This document shows, piece by piece, positions 17,215 to 25,885 of a stretch of DNA of 64,000 nucleotides (position 1 is its first letter; each line of letters opens with the position of its first letter). The translations under genes and the position numbers were made by a program. Below the pieces are notes generated by a model. It had not been told where the DNA came from. It saw only the letters and a program-made list of their open reading frames with translations, and did no database searches. This DNA comes from Nocardia anaemiae NBRC 100462 (lineage in GTDB: Bacteria; Actinomycetota; Actinomycetes; Mycobacteriales; Mycobacteriaceae), in the NCBI RefSeq assembly GCF_001612725.1, contig NZ_BDAZ01000001.1:248001-312000 (forward strand), given 5' to 3'.

Positions 17215-18440
17215 GGCAGCACCTCGATTTCGGACAGCCATTTCGTTTGCAGGACGCCGGGTCGGTTGGGTGCGATGAGACGGCACGGGTAGCCGTGGTC
17301 GAGATCGAGGGTTTCGCCGTTGATGGTCAGGGCGACCAGGGTGCTGTCGTCGACCGCATGACGTTGCGGCAGAACCGAACTCCCGTAGATGCCGGTTTGC
17401 TCCAGTGAGCGGAAGCGGATATCGCCACTGGAATAATCGCCGACCGCCGCCAGCAAATCCAGCAGGCGCACCCCGGACCAGTCGGCTCCCGCGCTCCAGC
17501 CTTCGACGCAGGCAATCGGCAGTCGAACCCGAGTCTGCGGCAGGGAAAGCAGTTCGTCCCTGGTGAATTGGCGCTGTTGATCGCCCATGGTGACCGTCAA
17601 TCGGTACTCGGGATCACGGGCCCGGTCACCAACCCCGGCCGCCGCAGCCGATCGGTTGACCGGAACGCCCTGTGGTCCGTGCCCGCTGCGCGGCGCTAGC
17701 ACAGCAGCCCAGCGCAGGAACGGAATCGTCTGCCCGGCAACGGCCAACCCCGCTGCGACGGCAGCGACACCAGCACCGGTCAGCACCGCACGTCGCGAGA
17801 TGTGCGGCCGCGTACTGGTGTCGGCAGGCGGCTCGGTTGGGGCTTCGACCAGCGGATGTTCCAGCGCGTCCCGGATGACCGGAAGTTTGACGGCCAAATG
17901 CACGGCCAGTGCGCCGACGGCGACGTAGGCCATGGCGTAGTGCGCGGTGGGAAAGAAGAACTTCCACGGGTAGTACTGGGCGATATTGAGAAGCCCGGTC
18001 AACAGCTGGAAGATCGTCGCGCCGACCAGGATTGCGATGGAGCCACGTTCGAGGATTCGCAACAGCGAACCGATGATCGGGCGATGGAACAGTCTGGGGT
18101 ATACCGCCCAGAGCTTCACCAGCAGCAGTGGGATCGCGGCGACACCCGAGATCACATGCGCGCCCTGGGTTACCCGATACAGCCAGACAGGATGGGCGGG
18201 CCACCAGAACCAGCTCGGTGGATGCTGAATCCAGTGGCTGAGCAAACCGGTGCCGAAGCACAGCAATATCGCGCTGCCCAGCGCGATCCCCACCCGACTT
18301 GCGACCGCGGGTCCGCGTGCGGATGTCACCTGTGGGCGCGCGATGGTCGCCCGTTTCCGTGTGCCCGTCGTGGCGCCAGACGAACGGGCGAAAATCGTAC
18401 GAAATCGCGCTGGCGATTCCTTCCAACTGCCGCGCTTCAT
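17211..18440 (-). CDS. membrane-anchored molybdopterin-dependent (sulfite-oxidase-fold) oxidoreductase
   Basis: Residues 40-200 of this 409-residue protein hold about four membrane helices (IGSAILLCFGTGLL..., HVISGVAAIPLLLV..., IAILVGATIFQLL..., MAYVAVGALAVHL). After a basic SRRAVLTGAGVAAVAAG segment comes a Mo-cofactor domain of the sulfite-oxidase fold (about 280-409). Its Cys lies in LPIACVEGWSAGADWSG and it ends with GYPCRLIAPNRPGVLQTKWL. The TGATG junction with the methyltransferase gene sets the ATG at 18440. It probably acts outside the membrane on an unknown substrate. Confidence 0.8.
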   Translation of the reverse strand: MKRGSWKESPARFRTIFARSSGATTGTRKRATIARPQVTSARGPAVASRVGIALGSAILLCFGTGLLSHWIQHPPSWFWWPAHPVWLYRVTQGAHVISGVAAIPLLLVKLWAVYPRLFHRPIIGSLLRILERGSIAILVGATIFQLLTGLLNIAQYYPWKFFFPTAHYAMAYVAVGALAVHLAVKLPVIRDALEHPLVEAPTEPPADTSTRPHISRRAVLTGAGVAAVAAGLAVAGQTIPFLRWAAVLAPRSGHGPQGVPVNRSAAAAGVGDRARDPEYRLTVTMGDQQRQFTRDELLSLPQTRVRLPIACVEGWSAGADWSGVRLLDLLAAVGDYSSGDIRFRSLEQTGIYGSSVLPQRHAVDDSTLVALTINGETLDLDHGYPCRLIAPNRPGVLQTKWLSEIEVLP

Positions 18441-19096
18441 CACAACGCCCACCGACTACTAGAAGCGGCCCTGCCCCATCGCAACCAAGCGATATGCCGT
18501 CCGGACACCTCCACCGCCGCCACCATGCGGAACCCCGCGGCCGCGGCCAGCTCTTCCGCGCGATCTATCCCCACCCGCGCCCACGGAAACCATTCCCCCA
18601 CTCGGTTTCTCGTCTCCAGCCGAATCGGGTTCGACACCACACCCGCACCGGGCCGAGCGAATTCGACCACCGCGATGCCATTGCGGGCAAGGAGTTCGCC
18701 AGCCCGGGTCAGCAGACGCACCGGATCGCCACCGATGCCGATATTGCCGTCGGCAAGGATCGCGTAGGACCAGCGGCCCGAGCCGGGCAACGGCCCGAAC
18801 AGGTCCCGCTGCAATGCGGGCGCACCACGAAATCTGGTGGTGGCCACGGCCATCGGCGAGATATCGACACCCAACGCGATGATCCCGCGTCGCAGCAGTG
18901 CCGCGACCAGCCGTCCCGGACCACATCCCAGATCCAGCGTCGGTCCATCGCAACAGCAGGTCAGCGCCACATCGGCCTGGCGGTCGGCATCGTCGAAACC
19001 GAGCCAGCGCCGGGTGCGCAGGGGGTGACGCCGTCCGTCGGCATCGCGCACCCAGCAGTCCTCACCCGCCAGCGCGAGATCGAAGATATCGCTCAT
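18440..19096 (-). CDS. class I SAM-dependent methyltransferase
   Basis: The protein has 218 residues with the SAM-binding motif LDLGCGPGRLVAALL near residues 53-67, then a second acidic strand LGVDISPMAV and a later ILADGNIGIGG. The N-terminal block SDIFDLALAGEDCWVRDADGRRHPL is typical of methyltransferases found next to DUF2064 and GT2 genes in actinobacteria. The ATG at 19096 overlaps the upstream stop as ATGA. The acceptor molecule is unknown; position suggests it modifies the product of the two glycosyl/nucleotidyl transferase genes. Confidence 0.8.
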   Translation of the reverse strand: MSDIFDLALAGEDCWVRDADGRRHPLRTRRWLGFDDADRQADVALTCCCDGPTLDLGCGPGRLVAALLRRGIIALGVDISPMAVATTRFRGAPALQRDLFGPLPGSGRWSYAILADGNIGIGGDPVRLLTRAGELLARNGIAVVEFARPGAGVVSNPIRLETRNRVGEWFPWARVGIDRAEELAAAAGFRMVAAVEVSGRHIAWLRWGRAASSSRWAL

Positions 19097-19788
19097 CGGT
19101 GGGCCAGCTCGGCGTGGTGCAGCTGATGAATCAAGCGCGCGAACCGCCCGTCGGATTCGCGTGCCACCCGCATCGCGTCGGCGAAGGTGTCGACATCGTT
19201 GTAGCGCGGCAGCGAGCGCACGCGAAGTTCGCAGTGTTGGATAGCTTCTCGGGTCAGTTCGCCGGTGCGATCGGTCGACATGGGAACGTCGACGAGCGTG
19301 CGCGCGGCCTGTGGTGTCGGCAGCCCGAGCGCCCACCAGCCGCCGTCGTCCGCGGGTCCGAGCAGCGCGTCTGCCCGCAATACCAGCTCGCGGGCGGCCC
19401 AGCTCAGCACCTCCGGGCCGATCTGCGGTGTGTCCATGCCGATCTGCAGAACCGGCAGCCCGTACCGCGCGGCATCGGCGTGCGCATTGGCCAGGCGCTC
19501 GCCGAAAGATGCGCCGCGCTGCGGGATGACCTCGAAACCGGTCAGCGCCCTTGCTACTTCATCGGCACACTCCGCATCCGTGAGGTCTCCGGTGAACGCG
19601 ACGATGTGGTGCGCGACCGGAGTCCGCGACATCGATTCCAAGGTATCCAGCAGCGACGCCGCAGCGACTCGTGCCGCGTCACGCGGCGACAGCGGCGGTG
19701 TCAGGCGAGTTTTGGCGAGCCCGGCGATCGGGGCCTTGGCCAGCACGAGCAGTGTCGCTGCGACGGGCGATGGCCGAAAGTAATTCAT
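19093..19788 (-). CDS. DUF2064 / TIGR04282-type glycosyltransferase
   Basis: The 231-residue protein has the GT-A-like nucleotide-sugar fold of the family first described near arsenosugar genes. Motifs are LAKAPIAGLAKTRLTPPLSP (residues 17-36), GMDTPQI for the metal/nucleotide Asp, and LGPADDGGWWALGL. No membrane segment is seen. The ATG at 19788 overlaps the upstream GT2 stop as ATGA. There is no arsenic gene nearby, so the product is not necessarily an arsenosugar. Reaction unproven. Confidence 0.8.
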   Translation of the reverse strand: MNYFRPSPVAATLLVLAKAPIAGLAKTRLTPPLSPRDAARVAAASLLDTLESMSRTPVAHHIVAFTGDLTDAECADEVARALTGFEVIPQRGASFGERLANAHADAARYGLPVLQIGMDTPQIGPEVLSWAARELVLRADALLGPADDGGWWALGLPTPQAARTLVDVPMSTDRTGELTREAIQHCELRVRSLPRYNDVDTFADAMRVARESDGRFARLIHQLHHAELAHR

Positions 19789-20456
19789 CGCAGCACCGCC
19801 AAGAAGTCGCGAGTGGCGCGCATGGCGCCGAGCCACGATCCCGATACCTTCGAAACCCCGCCCGCCCGTGGCCGATACGCGATATCGTGCTCGACCACGC
19901 GCCACCCCGCGCCTGCCGCGCCGATCAGCAGCTGCAGCGGATAGCCGGAGCGGGTGTGCAGCGGTCCGAGGGAAAGCAAAGCGGTGCGGCGGGCCACCCG
20001 CATGGCACCGATATCGTGCACGGGCAGCCCGTATCGGCGACGTAGCCGCCCGGCGACGACCAGATTGCCGAGCCGCGCATGCCAGGGCCACACACCCCGA
20101 CGCACCGGCTTGCGCCGTCCGACCGCCAGATCGGCGCCCGCACGCACCAATTCGACCAGCGGCGGCAACTCCGCTGGATCCATCGATCCGTCGCCGTCGA
20201 GAAAGGCGACCAAATCCGTTCTGGCCGAGGCGATCCCGGCCTGTACGGCGGCACCGTATCCGGGCCGCGCCTCGGATACGACAGCGGCGCCGCATCGGCG
20301 GGCCACCTCGGCCGTCGCATCGGTCGAGCCATTGTCCACGACCAGGGCATGGAATCCGGCCGGGATGGCAGCGAGCACATCTGGCAACGCCTCAGCTTCG
20401 TCTCGGCACGGGATGACAACGGTCACGCCGTCCGGGTTGTGGCGGGTCTCGGTCAC
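19785..20456 (-). CDS. GT2-family glycosyltransferase
   Basis: The protein has 223 residues with the GT2 core VTVVIPCRDEAEALPDVL, LVVDNGSTDATAE, and the metal-binding FLDGDGSMDP. The C-terminus has no obvious membrane anchor. It resembles soluble dolichyl-phosphate-sugar synthase-like enzymes. The GTG at 20456 is the best start available, but it lacks a good ribosome site; a GTG at 20429 is an alternative. First gene of the coupled operon, it is divergent from the polytopic membrane protein, and their promoters must share the 112-bp gap. Confidence 0.8.
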   Translation of the reverse strand: MTETRHNPDGVTVVIPCRDEAEALPDVLAAIPAGFHALVVDNGSTDATAEVARRCGAAVVSEARPGYGAAVQAGIASARTDLVAFLDGDGSMDPAELPPLVELVRAGADLAVGRRKPVRRGVWPWHARLGNLVVAGRLRRRYGLPVHDIGAMRVARRTALLSLGPLHTRSGYPLQLLIGAAGAGWRVVEHDIAYRPRAGGVSKVSGSWLGAMRATRDFLAVLR

Positions 20457-20568
20457 CTTTGCGACGGTATGCCAGCCCGGCCGAATCGATGCCGCAAAAC
20501 TGGTGACGAAACAGTGACATCCGCGCCCAGAACCGCCCGAGCACCGGTTTTTCGCGCATCGCGGCCCT

Positions 20569-21903
20569 ATGGTGAGGTTCGTGCATGACGTGAAGGAGGC
20601 CGCGGCACCCGCACGCGGCCGGATGCCTGGCGCGTATCTGGGAGCAGGCATTGCCGCCGCACTCACCCTGGCGGCATTCCTGGTCCCGCGAATTGCCAGC
20701 GAACAGTGGCGGAGCAAGCTCTACGCGGGCTCCGCCCCGATCTTCGGCAACTGGTTGCCGCATGTCGGCTCCGGTTCGGTCCCGGCCATCGTGATCGCGA
20801 TTCTCGTCATCCGGTTCGGCCCGGCGATGGCCGAGTCGCTACCCTGGCGACGGCTGCTCGCGGCGTCCTGGGCGACCGCTGTGGCCTGGGCTTTCGCCCT
20901 GGCCATGATCGACGGCTGGCAACGTGGATTCGCCGGACGACTCACCGACGGCCACGAATATCTGCGCGAGGTCCCCGGCGTCCGCGATATCCCGGCCATG
21001 CTGCGCGGATTCTCCGCCCGCATCCTGGACTTCCAACCGGATTCCTGGACGACCCACGTCTCCGGGCATCCGCCCGGCGCGCTGCTGTTCTTCGTCCTGC
21101 TCGATCGCATCGGCCTGCGCGGCGGCGGTTGGGCGGGAGTGGCGTGTCTGCTGATCGGATGCAGTGCGATCGTCGCGGTCGCGGTCACGCTGCGCGCGCT
21201 CGGTGCCGAGGATCGAGCACGAAGAGCATTGCCGTTCTTGACGATAGCGCCCGCCGCGGTGTGGATCGCGGTGTCGGCGGATGCCATGTTCGCGGGCGTC
21301 ACGGCATGGGCGGTGGCGCTGCTGGCGATCGCCGTCCGGCGGCCGTGGGTCGCCATTGCCGCTGGTGCGCTCCTCGGGCTCGGCGTCTACCTCAGCTATG
21401 GCCTCGTGATCATGGCGCTCCCCGCCATCGCGGTCCTGATCGCGAGCCGAACGATCCGGCCGCTGCTGCCTGCCGTACTCGGTGCGCTGATCGTCGTGAC
21501 GGCATTCACGCTGGCCGGTTTCTGGTGGCTGGATGGCTATCACCTGGTGGTCGAGCGCTATTACCAGGGCATTGCCACCGAGCGTCCGTACGCGTACTGG
21601 GTCTGGGCGAATCTCGCCGCCACCGTCTGCGCGGTCGGTCTGGCCACCGCCGCCGGTCTACCGCGCGCGCTGCGCGGACCGTTCGATGCGCCCGCGCTCT
21701 TGGTAGCGGCGGCATTGTGCGCGATATTGGTGGCGGACCTCAGTGGCCTCAGCAAGGCCGAGACCGAGCGAATCTGGCTGCCGTTCGACCTCTGGCTGCT
21801 CGCCGCGACCGCGTTTCTGCCGCGGTCCACCGCGCGCGTGTGGCTATTGCTGCAAGCACTCGGCACGCTCGTACTCGCCCACACGATCCTGACGAATTGG
21901 TAA
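20569..21903 (+). CDS. polytopic membrane protein, GT-C-like
   Basis: The 444-residue protein has roughly eleven membrane segments and long extracytoplasmic loops. The first loop carries DGHEYLREVPGVRDIPAMLRGF and SGHPPGALL, a layout seen in lipid-linked-sugar glycosyltransferases of the GT-C fold. No known name fits. It is followed 3 bp later by a response regulator gene and is divergent from the GT2/DUF2064 operon, so it may use the lipid-linked sugar made there. ATG 20569 was used; GTG at 20572 or 20581 is also possible. Confidence 0.65.
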   Translation: MVRFVHDVKEAAAPARGRMPGAYLGAGIAAALTLAAFLVPRIASEQWRSKLYAGSAPIFGNWLPHVGSGSVPAIVIAILVIRFGPAMAESLPWRRLLAASWATAVAWAFALAMIDGWQRGFAGRLTDGHEYLREVPGVRDIPAMLRGFSARILDFQPDSWTTHVSGHPPGALLFFVLLDRIGLRGGGWAGVACLLIGCSAIVAVAVTLRALGAEDRARRALPFLTIAPAAVWIAVSADAMFAGVTAWAVALLAIAVRRPWVAIAAGALLGLGVYLSYGLVIMALPAIAVLIASRTIRPLLPAVLGALIVVTAFTLAGFWWLDGYHLVVERYYQGIATERPYAYWVWANLAATVCAVGLATAAGLPRALRGPFDAPALLVAAALCAILVADLSGLSKAETERIWLPFDLWLLAATAFLPRSTARVWLLLQALGTLVLAHTILTNW

Positions 21904-21906
21904 TCC

Positions 21907-22602
21907 ATGTGCATTCTGATCGCCGACGACGACCCGCTGGTCCGTGATGTGGTGCGGCGCTATCTCGAACGTGACGGCCTGACCGTCGTGGAAACCTCGG
22001 ACGGCGCATCGACTCTGGCGCAACTCACCGAACCCACCGGCGACCCCATCGAGCTGGCCGTCCTCGACGTGATGATGCCCGCCCCCGACGGCATCGAGAT
22101 CTGCCGCGCGGTACGTTCCGGTCCACGCCCGGACACTCCGATCATTCTGCTGACCGCGCTCGGCGACGAGGACGATCGCGTGCTCGGTCTGGAGGCGGGT
22201 GCCGACGACTATGTCACCAAGCCGTTCAGCGCCCGCGAGCTCGCTTTGCGGGTCGCCTCGGTGCTGCGGCGTTCGCAGGCGCCGCGGCAGCCGAGCACGG
22301 AGGTACTGCGCGACGGTGCGGTCGAGTTGCGACCCGATTCGCAATCCGTGCTGGTGGACGGCAAGCCCGTCGACCTGACCGCGCGCGAATACGATCTGCT
22401 CGTCTTCCTACTGCGTCACCCGCACCAGGTGTTCAGCCGGGAGGAGCTGCTGGCCAAGGTGTGGGGCTGGGACTTCGGCGACCTGTCCACGGTCACCGTG
22501 CATATCAAGCGCCTACGCGCGAAACTCGGGGACCGGCACCGGATCGAGACGGTGTGGGGCCGCGGCTATATCTGGGGCCGGAATGGAGAATCCAGTGCCT
22601 GA
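21907..22602 (+). CDS. OmpR/PhoB-family response regulator
   Basis: This is a 231-residue, two-domain regulator. The receiver domain has the acidic DDD at residues 7-9, phospho-acceptor D54 in LDVMMP, T83 and K105. The C-terminal winged helix (about 130-225) contains LTAREYDLLVFLLRHPHQVFSREELL and ends with VWGRGYIW. It overlaps the kinase gene by 20 bp and starts 3 bp after the membrane protein gene, so all three are probably one operon. Targets are unknown; the divergent envelope-sugar operon is a natural candidate. Confidence 0.9.
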   Translation: MCILIADDDPLVRDVVRRYLERDGLTVVETSDGASTLAQLTEPTGDPIELAVLDVMMPAPDGIEICRAVRSGPRPDTPIILLTALGDEDDRVLGLEAGADDYVTKPFSARELALRVASVLRRSQAPRQPSTEVLRDGAVELRPDSQSVLVDGKPVDLTAREYDLLVFLLRHPHQVFSREELLAKVWGWDFGDLSTVTVHIKRLRAKLGDRHRIETVWGRGYIWGRNGESSA

Positions 22603-23620
22603 GAACACCCTTCAGTTGATCGGTTACGTGCTGGCCTGTTCACTGCCGATCGTCGCGATCGGCGCGGCGATCCTGCGCGCCACCAGCAATCGCTCCATGA
22701 CCGCGAGCATGGCGGTGCTGGTGCTGATCCCGACGCTGTCCACGCTGGCGGGCATTATCGGGGTCAGCGGGTTGATGTTCACCGATGAACTCGAGCGTAC
22801 GGCGGTCGTGCTCGCGGTCGTCGCCGCGGTCACGGTGCCCGCCGCCCTGCTGCTCGGGCGCGAGCAGGCCCGAAAAACCGTCTGGGAGAAGCAGATCCGC
22901 GAACAGGAGCGGATGGCCGAGCGATCACGTCGCGAGCTCGTCGCCTGGGTGAGCCACGACCTGCGGACCCCGCTGGCCGGTATCCGTGCGATGGCCGAGG
23001 GACTTTCCGACGGCGTGCTCACCGGCACCGACGACGTCGCGCGCTACGCGGAACAGATCGTGCGTGAAACGGATCGGCTGTCGGTCATGGTCGACGATCT
23101 GTTCGAGATGTCGAAGATCAATGCGGGTGCATTGCGTTTGGAACTGGAGCCGGTCGATCTGCGCGAATTGATCGATGAGGTGCTGGCCGCCAACCGACCG
23201 AATGCCGAACGCGCCGAAGTCCACTTGCGCGCCGACCAACCCGACTCCGAAATCGTTGTCGCGGCGAGTGATCGAGCCCTCGGCCGGGTGCTGACCAACC
23301 TGGTCTCCAACGCGATCGCGCACACCCCGCCCGGCGGCCAGGTCGCGATCTCCGCGGGCACCGCCAATGGGCAGGCTTGGGCGCGCGTCGACGACACCGG
23401 CCCTGGCATCTCCGAAGCCGATCTGCCACGGATATTCGAAGTCGCCTATCGCGGCACCGCGGCTCGCTCCCCCGTCGCATCCGACGGTGTGTCTTCCGGC
23501 AGCGGGATGGGTCTCGCGATCGCCGCCGGTCTGGTCGAAGCCCAGCACGGCGACATCTCCGCCGAGAATCGCGAGCAGGGTTGCCGCTTCGAAGTTCGGC
23601 TACCGCTGAACGGGAACTGA
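22583..23620 (+). CDS. sensor histidine kinase
   Basis: The protein has 345 residues with two or three N-terminal membrane helices (residues 8-30, 40-63, 72-92), almost no sensory loop, a short coiled region (95-118), the HisKA box WVSHDLRTPLAG with H125, and an ATP lid with N (LTNLVSNAIAHTPPGG), DTGPGIS and GSGMGLAIAAGL. The lack of a periplasmic domain suggests membrane-state sensing. The start ATG lies inside the regulator gene. It converges on the epimerase gene with a one-base gap. Confidence 0.9.
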   Translation: MENPVPENTLQLIGYVLACSLPIVAIGAAILRATSNRSMTASMAVLVLIPTLSTLAGIIGVSGLMFTDELERTAVVLAVVAAVTVPAALLLGREQARKTVWEKQIREQERMAERSRRELVAWVSHDLRTPLAGIRAMAEGLSDGVLTGTDDVARYAEQIVRETDRLSVMVDDLFEMSKINAGALRLELEPVDLRELIDEVLAANRPNAERAEVHLRADQPDSEIVVAASDRALGRVLTNLVSNAIAHTPPGGQVAISAGTANGQAWARVDDTGPGISEADLPRIFEVAYRGTAARSPVASDGVSSGSGMGLAIAAGLVEAQHGDISAENREQGCRFEVRLPLNGN

Positions 23621-23621
23621 A

Positions 23622-24668
23622 CTACGCCACCGGCGCACCCGCCCCGGCAACCGCGCGCAGCGGTGCGTACGCGAATTCGGCAAGGCCGTCGAGCGGATCC
23701 ACCCGCGCGGTGAAGCCCAGAATGCGTTGCGCCTGTTCCGGACTCGCGACGATATGCCGCACATCACCGGGACGATAGCGTCCGGTGATCACCGGTTCGG
23801 GACCACCGCGCGCCGCGGCCAAGGCGCTGGCGACCGCGCCGATGGTGATCGGGCGCCCCGAAGCGATATTCAGCGGAACGAAACCGGTATGCGCGAATTC
23901 GACCGCCGCGAGATTCGCCGCCGCGATATCACTGACATGCACGAAATCCCTGGCCTGCCTGCCGTCTTCGAAAACCTGCGGCGGCTCCCCCGCTTCCAGC
24001 GCGGATCGGAAGATGGCGGCAACTCCGGAATATGGTGTATCCCTGGGCATATCGGGGCCATAGACATTGTGATAGCGCAAAGCGGTGACCCCGGATTCGG
24101 TTACCGCCGACCAGGCAGCCGCGTAATGTTCCTGTGCCACTTTCGCCGCCGCATAAAGGCTCCGCGGTCGCAACGGCGCATGCTCCGGTACCGGCTCCCA
24201 ACTCAACACCTCATCCGAAGCCGGATACCGATGCTCGAACATCCCATTCGCGAGATCCTCCGGCCTACGCACCCCGACCTCGACGGCCCCGCGATACCGC
24301 CCCTCCCCATAGACCACCATCGACGAAGCCAATACCAGCCGCCGACACCGCGCCCGATCCATCGCCGCCAATAGCACCGCGGTCCCCAAGTCGTTATGGC
24401 TCGCATACGCAGGCGCATCCTGCGCACTCACCCCCGCCCCCACCACCGCGGCCTGATGACAAACCACATCGATTCCACGCAACACCGAATCCAGCGCATC
24501 CGCATCCCGCACGTCGACCGGTCGCACGTTCTCTGGAACGACCGCGCCGACCCCGTGCGCCGCAGGCAGCATCACATCGATCGCCACTACCTCATGCCCG
24601 GCATCGACCAACTTCTGATGAACCCGCGCGCCGATAAATCCGGCGGCCCCGGTCAGTAGCACCCGCAT
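23622..24668 (-). CDS. NAD-dependent nucleotide-sugar epimerase/dehydratase (extended SDR)
   Basis: The 348-residue protein has the Rossmann motif GAAGFIGA (residues 7-14), the region SSMVVYGEG and the catalytic YAAAK, then RYHNVYGPDMPRDTPYSG and RDFVHVSDIAAAN. This pattern is that of UDP-glucose 4-epimerase-like enzymes. The ATG at 24668 has a GGTGGTGAG ribosome site. It closes the sugar cluster and converges on the kinase gene. The specific sugar cannot be read; UDP-Glc/Gal or a deoxysugar is plausible. Confidence 0.8.
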   Translation of the reverse strand: MRVLLTGAAGFIGARVHQKLVDAGHEVVAIDVMLPAAHGVGAVVPENVRPVDVRDADALDSVLRGIDVVCHQAAVVGAGVSAQDAPAYASHNDLGTAVLLAAMDRARCRRLVLASSMVVYGEGRYRGAVEVGVRRPEDLANGMFEHRYPASDEVLSWEPVPEHAPLRPRSLYAAAKVAQEHYAAAWSAVTESGVTALRYHNVYGPDMPRDTPYSGVAAIFRSALEAGEPPQVFEDGRQARDFVHVSDIAAANLAAVEFAHTGFVPLNIASGRPITIGAVASALAAARGGPEPVITGRYRPGDVRHIVASPEQAQRILGFTARVDPLDGLAEFAYAPLRAVAGAGAPVA

Positions 24669-24893
24669 CTCACCACCACCCCAGGTTCGAGTGCCCAACC
24701 CGCGTGCTGCCCAGTTCGTCGTTTTCCGAGGTCATGTGCCCGATTCTGCTGCCAGGCCCGCGATATTCGCGGCAACCCGGCCGCGATGTCAGACTTTCGT
24801 CACGATCCCGGACGACTGGTCGATACGCCGACATCGAGCACAGCAACGATCAGCAAGAAGGCCGACTTCGCCGCTGCTCGCGCAGAATGCGTT

Positions 24894-25511
24894 TCAAGCG
24901 CCGCGAGACAGATAGCGCACCGGGGGTGGGGTTCGGTAGCCGAAAGCCTTGATGAAGCGAGCGCCGATTTGGGCTTGGCTGGCTTCCAGCGCTTCGGCCC
25001 CGACGGTATTCATCACTCGGTTGATGACATTGAAAAGGGTGGCTACCCAGACGGCTTCGTCGAAAGCTTCGGCGGTGACTCCGGCCGCGCGGACCTTGTC
25101 GGCATCGCCGGGGGTGAGGCCGTCGGGGTCGCGGACCATTTTGCCGACGAATTCCAGCATCGCGCGGGCTTCGGGACGCAGCGGCGAGTTATCGCCGTCG
25201 GCCAGGGCTGCGTCGACCAGATTTCCAGCGATATAAGCACCCGCGATGCCGTGGTGCGCGGATACGCAGAAGGGACATTCATTGGACTGTGAGGCCCTGG
25301 TCGCGAAGATCTCGCGTTCGGCGACGGACCAGAAGGACGGTCCGCGCATGGCGTCCTGGATGAGGTCGGAAAGCGGGGTGCCGAAGTAGCGATGCCGGTA
25401 ACAGATGACCTTCACGACCGCGGGGACCTCGGTCCGGCCCAACCGCCGCATGGTCGCGAACATGATTCGGGCCGGGAGTTCCTGGCCGGATTCGACCGCG
25501 TCGAGCCACAT
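24894..25511 (-). CDS. carboxymuconolactone decarboxylase/AhpD-like peroxidase-related protein
   Basis: The 205-residue helical protein has the AhpD redox motif NECPFCVSAHH with C79, C82 and H86. That is the thiol pair that reduces peroxides or relays electrons. The C-terminal YRTPPPVRYL fits the uncharacterised peroxidase-related subgroup. It lies 3 bp after the small companion gene upstream, so the two are co-translated. It is near the nitric oxide synthase gene on the same strand, which suggests a shared oxidative/nitrosative theme (inference). Confidence 0.8.
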   Translation of the reverse strand: MWLDAVESGQELPARIMFATMRRLGRTEVPAVVKVICYRHRYFGTPLSDLIQDAMRGPSFWSVAEREIFATRASQSNECPFCVSAHHGIAGAYIAGNLVDAALADGDNSPLRPEARAMLEFVGKMVRDPDGLTPGDADKVRAAGVTAEAFDEAVWVATLFNVINRVMNTVGAEALEASQAQIGARFIKAFGYRTPPPVRYLSRGA

Positions 25512-25514
25512 TGT

Positions 25515-25847
25515 CTACCGCCCCTCCCAGGAGCGGCGCGCGGCGCGAAGCCGTCGGTCCGCGGCGCCGTAGGCCGCGACCACGGCCGCCTCGAAGATCT
25601 CGTCCTCGCTGCGGCCCGCCTCGGCCAGCGTCGTGATGTTCTTCTCGGTGAGCCGATACGAACGTTCGGCGACCAGCTCGACGAAGTCGGCGAGATCATC
25701 GGGGACCCCGGCCGCCCCTTCGTCACCCGAGGCCCGCGCCCGAATCGATCGCCGCACCTCGACCGGCAGCCGCCCCGGCGCACCTTCGAGATGCGCGCCG
25801 AATTCTTCCCATTTCGAGTCCATGGAACGCCGTGCCATGGCCCCCAT
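25515..25847 (-). CDS. small AhpD-neighbour hypothetical protein
   Basis: The protein has 110 residues, all-helical and charged, with LTEKNITTLAEAGRSEDEIF and AAVVAAYGAADRRLRAARRSW in the second half. That resembles one helical repeat of a carboxymuconolactone decarboxylase fold without the Cys pair. It could be a partner subunit of the following AhpD-like protein, 3 bp downstream. ATG 25847 or 25838 may be the start. The stop of the NOS gene is 38 bp upstream, so an operon of three is possible. Confidence 0.6.
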   Translation of the reverse strand: MGAMARRSMDSKWEEFGAHLEGAPGRLPVEVRRSIRARASGDEGAAGVPDDLADFVELVAERSYRLTEKNITTLAEAGRSEDEIFEAAVVAAYGAADRRLRAARRSWEGR

Positions 25848-25885
25848 TCTTGTCCAAAGACCGCACTACCGCTGCTGAACGAAGA

